A stretch of 64,000 bases of DNA, taken from NCBI GenBank assembly GCA_902775605.1, contig CACYNE010000001.1:62001-126000 (forward strand), read 5' to 3'. Each line of letters starts with the position of its first letter. Within the stretch, counting starts at the first letter, position 1. Positions 42,094 to 50,300 of this stretch are shown here, piece by piece. The translations under genes and the position numbers were made by a program. Origin of the DNA: an uncultured Prevotellaceae bacterium (GTDB taxonomy: Bacteria; Bacteroidota; Bacteroidia; Bacteroidales; Bacteroidaceae). Below the pieces are notes generated by a model. That model worked only from the letters and a program-made list of their open reading frames with translations, had not been told where the DNA came from and did no database searches.

Positions 42094-44277
42094 CTATTTG
42101 TCCTTCCTAATCAGAGTGGAGCCCTTGATGGCAGAGGGTCCATCGAGCTGAAGGACATAGAGACCTGAAGGCAGGGTGCTGAGCGAGAGGCGATAGACGG
42201 ACTGACCAGCTGGGATACGGACATCGTGCTGCAGACGGCCTCCAACGGTGAAGAGACGAAGACGGGCCGAGGCTGTGAGGGGTTCAGGAAGCGTGATGAC
42301 GAGTTCACCACCACTAACGGCGATGCGGGCAGCAGTATGCTGCTGTGAGATAGTTTCCTCAATATGGTCAATGCCGAGGATATAGAGCAGACCGCGATAG
42401 ACGTCGATCTCACCATAACCATATTCATTATTGGGCCAGGGAAGCGACTCATCATAGTGATGCGAGGTGCGACGGATGACATCCATCACCTCCTGAGGCG
42501 TGAGGTCTGGCTTGGCCTGCAACCACAGGGCGATGGCACCAGCCACAGCAGGACATGACATTGAGGTGCCACTATTGCTGTTCCAAGCATAGGTGCGTCC
42601 GTTGAAATCAAAGTGTTCTACATCCCAAGTCAAGTCATTGTTGTTCGGATGATTCTCCATATAATACGAGCTGTATGACGAGATAATATTATTTCCTGGT
42701 GCCATGACGTCTGGTTTGATACGTCCATCAAACGTAGGACCTATCGACGAGTACTGGACTCGCACGCCGCCATGTCCCATCCAATAACCCTTCCACTCGC
42801 CATTCAGGTTCTGGATACTATCACGATAAGAGGTGGCGCCCACAGAGATGATACAGGGTGCACTGGAAGGCGACAGGATGCTATGCGTCTCGTCGCCAGC
42901 ATCAAGAAGTGGATTCAGCTCATTGGTAATAAGACCGGCATTCACACGATAGAACTCCACATCAGCCTCACGGCCTACCAACTCAACAGACAAAGGACGA
43001 TGGCCTACAGGCGCAGGCGTCGTCATCGTCACATCATAACAGATTTCCTGAGAATCATAGCACGACGGATAAGCCACCGTCTGAACAGTCAGCAGGTAAT
43101 CATCAAGTTGAAGACAAGAAATACCTATGGAATCGGGCTGTAGAAGAACTTCTCTCGTAGAAACCATCAGCGTGTCAGTCTGATTGCCATAGAGTACAAA
43201 GCGAAGTTGGAAGTCATCAGCCGACTTCACCGTGAACATCGCCTCTGTGGAAGAAGCACGAAGAAAAGAGCCAGCAGAGAGTTGACCAGCGGGTTTGCGG
43301 AACCACGACTTCAGATAGCCATTATTGCCAGCAGCAGAAACAATGATGCAACCCGGTCCCACAAGACTATCAAGCATCTCATAATACAGTTGATCATAGC
43401 CCCAGAAGTCCTGCATAGACCCTTCACTAAACGACGCCACACATGGCTTCCCCACGCTCTTGGCATAATCAAACAGATATTTAAAACCCAAAGCATCGGT
43501 AGCGAAAGTATATTTATAGACATCTGCTGAATCAATATAGATAAGGTCGTCGCCTACGGCATTTGCCACCAGACAGAGGTCTGCCTCCGGTGCCATGCCT
43601 CGATAGGGCGATTGCCAGCCACTGCCCGCAGCAGTACCTGCGGTATGCGTGCCGTGAGTTATGTCCAGTCCATCACGCGAATGCCCCAATGTCAGCAAAG
43701 CGTCGCGACCCACGTAGTCGCGACCCACATAAAACGAGCTGCCAACGGTGTCCTGCGTCACCATATCCCACATCCGACGGATGCGATACTGTGTGGTGTC
43801 AGCACTATAGAACGTGGGATGCGTCAAGTCGAAGCCCACATCCATGACACCGACAACAACCCCCTGACCAGTAAAAGCCTGAGGCAGATTCTGACCAGCA
43901 TATACGGGCAAGGCATTCAGATGTGTAGCCATTTGGTCGTTGGTCAGTTGTGTGCCCTGCCTAGCCTCCATTCGTAAGATGTGGTGGTCGAGTGAAAGAG
44001 ATTCCAACTGACTAATCGGTATATTCACTATCCGTATCTGTCCAACGCGAGCCAGCACTTGGCATCCCTTCTGCCGGAGGATTTCATCACCGCCATCATC
44101 TACTTTCACAAAAGCGCAGACAAAGGCTGGCCGAATAGAAGGATGAAAATGTCTGGCGTTTGACGCAGAATGTGCCAGTTGGCGTAGCAAAGGTGACATT
44201 TTTGCATACTGAGGTCGCTGGGCATAAATAGTCATGCTCAGCAGCAAAAACAGGACTATAAGATATCTATTATTCAT
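42094..44277 (-). CDS. Subtilisin-like (S8) serine protease with T9SS type A sorting domain
   Basis: The 727-residue exported protease has a signal peptide (M-N-N-R-Y-L-I-V-L-F-L-L-L-S), a prodomain to about residue 125 and an S8 catalytic domain with D in V-M-D-V-G-F-D, H in T-H-G-T-H-T-A-G, oxyanion N in A-A-G-N-N-G and S in G-T-S-M-S-C-P. The last ~75 residues are a beta-sandwich ending L-P-S-G-L-Y-V-L-Q-L and then a Lys/Arg-rich tail, typical of type A C-terminal sorting domains. It is therefore a likely substrate of the T9SS to which PorE and PorQ belong. It overlaps ispH by 8 nt and is the last gene of a five-gene operon. Confidence 0.93.
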   Translation of the reverse strand: MNNRYLIVLFLLLSMTIYAQRPQYAKMSPLLRQLAHSASNARHFHPSIRPAFVCAFVKVDDGGDEILRQKGCQVLARVGQIRIVNIPISQLESLSLDHHILRMEARQGTQLTNDQMATHLNALPVYAGQNLPQAFTGQGVVVGVMDVGFDLTHPTFYSADTTQYRIRRMWDMVTQDTVGSSFYVGRDYVGRDALLTLGHSRDGLDITHGTHTAGTAAGSGWQSPYRGMAPEADLCLVANAVGDDLIYIDSADVYKYTFATDALGFKYLFDYAKSVGKPCVASFSEGSMQDFWGYDQLYYEMLDSLVGPGCIIVSAAGNNGYLKSWFRKPAGQLSAGSFLRASSTEAMFTVKSADDFQLRFVLYGNQTDTLMVSTREVLLQPDSIGISCLQLDDYLLTVQTVAYPSCYDSQEICYDVTMTTPAPVGHRPLSVELVGREADVEFYRVNAGLITNELNPLLDAGDETHSILSPSSAPCIISVGATSYRDSIQNLNGEWKGYWMGHGGVRVQYSSIGPTFDGRIKPDVMAPGNNIISSYSSYYMENHPNNNDLTWDVEHFDFNGRTYAWNSNSGTSMSCPAVAGAIALWLQAKPDLTPQEVMDVIRRTSHHYDESLPWPNNEYGYGEIDVYRGLLYILGIDHIEETISQQHTAARIAVSGGELVITLPEPLTASARLRLFTVGGRLQHDVRIPAGQSVYRLSLSTLPSGLYVLQLDGPSAIKGSTLIRKDK

Positions 44278-45169
44278 CCATGCTCAACAGTTTATCACGG
44301 CACTGCTCCATGAGCCACTTCGGTGTAGAGGTGGCACCACAGATACCTACCGTCTCAATACCTTTCAACCATGCAGGGTCAATCTCATCAGGTCCCTCGA
44401 TGAGGTGCGTATTGGGGTTCACCCTGAGACACTCGTTATAGAGCACCTTTCCGTTAGAACTCTTTCGCCCGCAGACAAAGAGAATCAAGTCGTGACGCGA
44501 GGCAAACTGCGAGATATTCGGCATGCGGTTAGCCACAGAGCGACAGATAGTGTCGAAGCTCTGGAAGGTAGCACCCTCAGAGATATGACTCTGGATATAG
44601 TCTATGATACGATGAAACTCATCGAGCGACTTCGTGGTCTGACTATAGAGGTAGATATCCCGCGAATAGTCAAGCTTCTCCACCTCGTCGAAGTTCTCGA
44701 TGACAATGGCAGACGACTCTGTCTGTCCCACCAGTCCCAGCACCTCGGCATGGCCTTTCTTGCCAAAGATCACGATTTGGCTCTTAGCTCTTGGCTCTTG
44801 GCTCTTGGCTAATGGACAATTGCTAACGGCCGAGTTATATTGTTCCTTGATTCTCTTCTGCAACTTCAGCACCACAGGACAGGTAGCATCGATAATCTCG
44901 ATATTGTTCTGACGTGCCAACTCATAAGTGGCAGGCGGCTCACCATGAGCACGCAACAGCACCTTCACATCGTGCAGGTTCTTGAGGTCATCGTGATTAA
45001 TGGTGATGAGTCCCATCTGCCTCAGGCGTTCACACTCCATACCATTGTGCACGATATCGCCCAGACAATAAAGCGTGCCGCCCTGTGCCAGTTCCTCCTC
45101 AGCTTTCTTAATGGCGGTGGTCACTCCAAAACAGAAGCCACTGCCATTATCTATCTCTATCTGTATCAT
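44270..45169 (-). CDS. ispH: 4-hydroxy-3-methylbut-2-enyl diphosphate reductase
   Basis: The 299-residue iron-sulfur enzyme makes IPP and DMAPP in the last step of the MEP pathway. The three cluster cysteines are C13 (G-F-C-F-G-V), C97 (D-A-T-C-P) and C209 (D-T-I-C). Other motifs are H-N and H-G-E-P-P. A family-foreign loop, residues ~113-131 (S-A-V-S-N-C-P-L-A-K-S-Q), is encoded by heptanucleotide units. It is translationally coupled to meaB (4-nt overlap) and overlaps the protease by 8 nt. Confidence 0.95.
   Translation of the reverse strand: MIQIEIDNGSGFCFGVTTAIKKAEEELAQGGTLYCLGDIVHNGMECERLRQMGLITINHDDLKNLHDVKVLLRAHGEPPATYELARQNNIEIIDATCPVVLKLQKRIKEQYNSAVSNCPLAKSQEPRAKSQIVIFGKKGHAEVLGLVGQTESSAIVIENFDEVEKLDYSRDIYLYSQTTKSLDEFHRIIDYIQSHISEGATFQSFDTICRSVANRMPNISQFASRHDLILFVCGRKSSNGKVLYNECLRVNPNTHLIEGPDEIDPAWLKGIETVGICGATSTPKWLMEQCRDKLLSMDE
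44777..44825. repeat. Heptanucleotide array inside ispH
   Basis: Seven 7-mers (TTGGCTC, TTAGCTC, TTGGCTC, TTGGCTC, TTGGCTA, ATGGACA, ATTGCTA) make a 49-nt array that becomes more degenerate to the right. The type resembles those in the rsmF-like gene and the meaB spacer. Confidence 0.8.
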
Positions 45170-46266
45170 TCTTTCAAACTATCAAAATAATGGTCTAACA
45201 GGTCGCCTGCGGCCACAAAACTCGTCTTCTGTCCCAGTAGTACGGTCTGCTCTGCCAACTTCAACTGCTCACGTATCTGTGGGTTGTTGTAGAAGTTCTG
45301 GCGCAACTGCTCGTTGATGGTCTCATACATCCAGTATTTCGACTGCTCGCTGCGACGATAGTCAAAATAGCCGTTCGCCTTGACAAAATCAAAGTACTCG
45401 TAGATCATATCCCACACCTCCTTGACGCCAGTGCCATAGAAGCCACTATAGCACAGCACCTTAGGCGACCAGCCACTCTCGGGCATGGGGAAGAAATGCA
45501 AGGCGTTGCGGAAGTTCGTGGCTGCCATCTGACAACGGTCCACATTATCACCATCGCACTTATTGATGACGATGCCGTCGGATATCTCCATGATGCCACG
45601 CTTGATGCCCTGCAACTCATCACCAGTGCCAGCCACCTGAATCAGCAGGAAGAAGTCCACCATTGAGTGACAAGCCGTTTCGCTCTGACCAACACCCACT
45701 GTCTCTACGAATATCTTGTCGAAACCCGCAGCCTCGCAGAGGATGATAGTCTCACGTGTCTTACGAGCCACGCCACCCAGCGAACCTGCCGAGGGACTAG
45801 GACGGATGAACGAGTCAGGATGCACGGCGAGTTTCTCCATGCGCGTCTTGTCGCCCAGGATACTACCCTTCGAACGCTCCGACGAGGGGTCGATAGCCAG
45901 TACAGCCAGTCGCCCGCCCTTCTCTTTCAGCAGATGGATGCCAAACTCATCGATACTGGTCGATTTGCCTGCACCTGGCACACCACTGATACCGATACGC
46001 ACACTATTGCCGCTGTAGGGCAAACACTTCTCGATGACCTCCTGCGCCTTGGCCTGATGGTCAGGGTTCACACTCTCTATCAGCGTTACGGCCTGACTGA
46101 GGATGGTGACATCGCCCTTGACGATACCTTCCACCATCTCGCCTACTGACAACTCACGCCGACGGAAACGGCCTCGCTTCAGATAGGGGTTGATGATTGA
46201 GGGCTGTTCCACACCACTGTTCACCTGCAAGCCAGCATATTCTGCACTATTCTCGGGATGTTCCAT
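45166..46266 (-). CDS. meaB: MeaB/ArgK-type GTPase for methylmalonyl-CoA mutase
   Basis: The 366-residue G3E-family GTPase protects and loads the B12-dependent mutase. Walker A is G-V-P-G-A-G-K-S-T, E-T-V-G-V-G-Q-S-E is the base/Mg2+ switch region and N-K-C-D is the guanine-specificity motif. The C-terminal ~100 residues form the dimerisation arm. No mutase subunit gene is in the window. Its start follows a spacer of heptanucleotides, and its stop overlaps ispH by 4 nt. Confidence 0.93.
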   Translation of the reverse strand: MEHPENSAEYAGLQVNSGVEQPSIINPYLKRGRFRRRELSVGEMVEGIVKGDVTILSQAVTLIESVNPDHQAKAQEVIEKCLPYSGNSVRIGISGVPGAGKSTSIDEFGIHLLKEKGGRLAVLAIDPSSERSKGSILGDKTRMEKLAVHPDSFIRPSPSAGSLGGVARKTRETIILCEAAGFDKIFVETVGVGQSETACHSMVDFFLLIQVAGTGDELQGIKRGIMEISDGIVINKCDGDNVDRCQMAATNFRNALHFFPMPESGWSPKVLCYSGFYGTGVKEVWDMIYEYFDFVKANGYFDYRRSEQSKYWMYETINEQLRQNFYNNPQIREQLKLAEQTVLLGQKTSFVAAGDLLDHYFDSLKE

Positions 46267-46275
46267 ATTTTATCT

Positions 46276-46324
46276 TTGGGTTTTAGCTCTTTGCTATTGG
46301 GTATTAGCTAACAGCCAACAGCAG
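46276..46324. repeat. Heptanucleotide array filling the DUF1573-meaB spacer
   Basis: Seven units (TTGGGTT, TTAGCTC, TTTGCTA, TTGGGTA, TTAGCTA, ACAGCCA, ACAGCAG) occupy nearly the whole spacer. It belongs to the same sequence type as the arrays in ispH and the rsmF-like gene. Confidence 0.75.
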
Positions 46325-47389
46325 TTATTTCACATTGACCTTGATCACCACCTTCGAGAGGTCGGGATCGTTGGTAATCATCAGCACACGAGGCTTCTGA
46401 CGCGCCTTCAGCAACTGGTTTCTGTCAGCTACGGCAATCTTGAGTTTTGTGGACTCATTAGGCTGCAGGTCACGCTTGTTGAGAGTCACCTTCAGACCTT
46501 TGGTAAACATCTGCAGCGACGAGATGTTCAGCACCGTACGACCAGTATTGGTGATGGTGATCACCTCACTCTTATGGTTCTTGCCGTTCACCCTGCCCAG
46601 CACCAGCGAGTCGGTTGACAACTGCAACTTGGGGGCATACTGCTTGTTGCTGCCATTAAACAGCGTGGTATTAGGCAACAGCACCACCGATATGGGCAGT
46701 TCCGTCTCCGTGCTCACCTTGTCGCCCAACTGCTCCGCCAGATAGACCGTGGTCTGCGTCAGTCCGAAGTCGTGGATATTCTCTGTGTTCAGGGTGAGCA
46801 TCACCTTACCAGGCTTTCCTGGCGACAGTGTCTCGGGCAAGACCATCGCCGTGAGATAAGGTGGCAGGTGCATCACATTAGGCGTCATCACCTTGCTGCC
46901 ACTATTCATCACCCGGATCTCCACCTCTGGGTGGTCACCCATGTTCACATTATCAAACTCCACATTATTCACATCAGCCAACAGGTCGCCAAAGGAATAA
47001 GGATAGTTCTTCGAGTAGTCTGTCATCTCTGGCACCACAATGCCCTGCATCTTCAGGATGACAGGCTCGTCAGAACCCATTTTATAGACAGCAATCTGCT
47101 TAGTAAAGTGACCCAGCAGACGGGCATCGTAGGTCATCGAGATGGTAAACTTCTCGCCTCCGCTGATGCTCTTTTTGGGATAATCCACCTGCGTACAGCC
47201 ACAGTCCGCCTTCACCTCACGGATAGTCAGATGGCGACTACCTTTGTTTCTGAGTTCAAACGTTGCCGTGACAGGCATCTCAAAACCCGTCTTACCAACA
47301 TTGATAACAGGATTCTGGGTGACAATACGCTGGGCGTTTATCCCTAAAGAGGCCATCAGCAGGCCAAGTATCATGATGTTTCTTTTCAT
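46325..47389 (-). CDS. DUF1573 domain protein
   Basis: The 354-residue exported protein has a signal peptide (M-K-R-N-I-M-I-L-G-L-L-M) and Ig-like beta-sandwich domains. The DUF1573 signature V-K-A-D-C-G-C-T is near residue 62; the rest resembles ASH/HYDIN-type domains (N-K-G-S-R-H-L, N-T-G-R-T-V-L-N-I). Its start codon abuts the stop of the alpha-2-macroglobulin-like gene, so the two are co-expressed. Function unknown; an outer-membrane or periplasmic role is likely. Confidence 0.85.
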   Translation of the reverse strand: MKRNIMILGLLMASLGINAQRIVTQNPVINVGKTGFEMPVTATFELRNKGSRHLTIREVKADCGCTQVDYPKKSISGGEKFTISMTYDARLLGHFTKQIAVYKMGSDEPVILKMQGIVVPEMTDYSKNYPYSFGDLLADVNNVEFDNVNMGDHPEVEIRVMNSGSKVMTPNVMHLPPYLTAMVLPETLSPGKPGKVMLTLNTENIHDFGLTQTTVYLAEQLGDKVSTETELPISVVLLPNTTLFNGSNKQYAPKLQLSTDSLVLGRVNGKNHKSEVITITNTGRTVLNISSLQMFTKGLKVTLNKRDLQPNESTKLKIAVADRNQLLKARQKPRVLMITNDPDLSKVVIKVNVK

Positions 47390-50300
47390 TTATTTCACTT
47401 CAATAATTTGTGATTTAGCAGTACCACGGAACTCAGGACTGTAGGCGCAGCCTGCTGTGCAGGTGCCCGTCTCGTAAGTGCCGGCGCGGTCAATATAGTA
47501 TTCCGTTTCAATGATATGCTGACCTTTCGACAGACAGTTGAAATAATAGTTCGTCGAGCAATCCTTCGGCGAGGTGTAGTAACCATTGCGATAGCCACTC
47601 AACTGCTTCACTGGTTCCATGCAGGCAGCACGCTTATCAACCACCTCCACGAAATCATAGTCGCGGTCAGCCTCGATAGTGATGCGTATCTTGATGCGGT
47701 CGCCAACTTTCAATGGAGAATGGAGAATGGAGAATTGAGAATTTGCTTCCGCACTTAAAATTTCGCGTTTCACCTTGATGCCGCTGCTCTGAGCCTCGAT
47801 CTCGCTGGACTTTTGCATGAACTGCATATAGACAGCACCCCACGAGGTACCCGTAGAGGTCTTCTCGGCAGTAAACACCTGCTTATCGTCACCATCCATC
47901 GCCGTCTTCACATAGCCGATGCCGGCAGTAGCCTTTGAGGTCTCTACGACCTGTCCATCAACCTTGAGGGCAGTTAGAGAAGTCATCGGACTCAACGTAT
48001 TCTCAGAACTGCGTGTATTCATGAATGCATAGACCGCATTAACACTGTTGATAGGTGTATCCCATGCCTGATTACGCTTCTCCTGAAGCAGCCAACGCTG
48101 CATCTCTTCTATCGTCTTGGCATCCTCAGGTGTCAGGCGCTGGATTGCTTCCATCGCAGCCACCTGTGTAGGAATACGGTAGTCGCGCCAAGAGTAGAGG
48201 GCACGCGGTGTATCATAGTAGCGTCCCATATCCTCACGATAGACGGTATATTCCTTCAGGCTCTTGACATAGGTCTTGTTGTTCAGCACAATGGCAGACA
48301 TTGCCTTATCATAGATACTCTGGTTCTGTGTCTCCTTCTTGAGCAGGTTCTTCAGATAGGTATTGGCATTCCGTACGTCTGCTGGCAACTCACGTCCATC
48401 AAGCGCACAGATATAGAGCCACTGAAGTGCCATATGACTGGGGAATGTGGGAATCCAGCCCTTCTTGGCATTCTTCTTCATCTCTTTCACCAGCCTCACA
48501 ATCTCCTTGCCCATAAAGCCAAAGGACTTTATCAGCATCTTCTTCGTATCATTCTGTGTTGATGTCATCTGGTTCAGGCGCACCATCATCTCACTGATCT
48601 CCACCGTCATCGTCATAGAGCCTTCCATTCCTGGCCACCAACTCCATGAGCCGTCATGATTCTGCAACTTCTTGAGATTCTCAAGCGAACTAGCCAAGCG
48701 CTGATCTATCAGATTGGCATCGAAGAAGTCCGACAAGCGTTCTTTCTGCTCCTTTTCACGATTGGCATCTGCCACCCAAGGTGTCTCGTCGAGCACAAGG
48801 TCTTTCAGCTCCTGATTCTTCTCCAGATTGCTCATCAGAGAGGTCTCGTCACCCTGTTCCTTACTCCAAGCTGCAAAGATATCCTTCGCCTGCGGATTCT
48901 GCTTCAGGATATAACTACCAATGGTATTGGCATAGAAACTCGTTGCCTGACAAATAGCGCAGTCATCATGGGGATGCCCCACTGTGGGCAATGCCTGAAT
49001 CATCAACCATGCAGGGTTGTTGGTATATTCAATGGTCAGTTTTGCATTCTTACCCGTACTTCTCAATGCCGCCAGGTCAATGGTCTTCGTGCCCGGCTTT
49101 GTCTGAGTGAAGGGAACAGTCTTGGTGACACGCTCCTTGTTAGACAGAATAGGCAGATAATGCTGTTCGCCATCACTAAAACCTCCAGCGTTAACCATCA
49201 TCTTGGCAATCAGCAAGCTATGGGTTGCTTGACGGCAATCATAGGGGAAGACGATGCCAATGGTACCGTTGGCAGCAACGTCAACATTCTGTTCCTGAGC
49301 ATAGACCACCTGCTGAGTTTCAGGGTCTATCAACTCCAAGCGCGCCTTACCACTAATTGCCTTCTCGCCAGTATTCACAATACGGGCAGAAAGGGTGGCA
49401 TGATCACCTTCGCGAATAAAACGAGGCAGATTTGGCATGATCATCACATCCTTGTTTGCCACAGCCTCACCCTCCAGGAAGCCAGTCTTCATATCCTCCG
49501 TATGGGCCACACCCATAAAGCGCCAAGTAGTCAGACCTTCTGGCAGAGTAAACTTCAACGTCACCCTACCCTCACTGTCCGCCATCAACTGCGGATAGAA
49601 GAACGCCGTCTCCTGCAGGTTCTCACGCATCTGGGTCTGTTCGCCCTTAGCAAGCTCTATGACCATTTCTTCATTAGAACCGTCATCATAACCTGTCATC
49701 CTCATGGCAGAAGATGAGGCCTCGTAACTCTTAATTTTCGCCACGTCAAGTCCTGCAATTCTTCCCTGTAGAGCGTCATCCGCCTGAGTCACAGCCAAGC
49801 CTTCGAACTCCGCCATATTAACAGTAGCGGTTTGGATTCCTTTAGAAAGTCCACGAAGACGTACTGTTCTGCCATTTCTTCCAAAGACATAAGCTGTAGG
49901 ATAGATGGTATGGTCGAAACGATTAAATTCCAGTTCACGCACACCATTCAAGACCTCTGTCCATACACCTTGGCCACCATAAAAACGGAGGGAACTCCAC
50001 CCCCAGTCAGTGCGGGGTGTGGGCAACCAAATATAAGGATTCAGCGACCAGTCATGCTCTATCAACTGATCCAAGCTCATATCATAGAGGGTGGCCTGCA
50101 GTTGAGCCTTAGCCGGTTTGCCGTCGGGTCCCGTGATTGTCAATGCCCATTCCTCCTGCTGTCCTGGTTCCAGGCGATTGCGGAAGGTCTGCCACTTCAA
50201 AGTGAGTTCAGAATCAGGCACAGGACGCGTAATATTAGTCAGATGAGTATAGGTCCTACCCTCTTTCACCCATGCAAAGACGAGCAGCAGGCCATTACCA

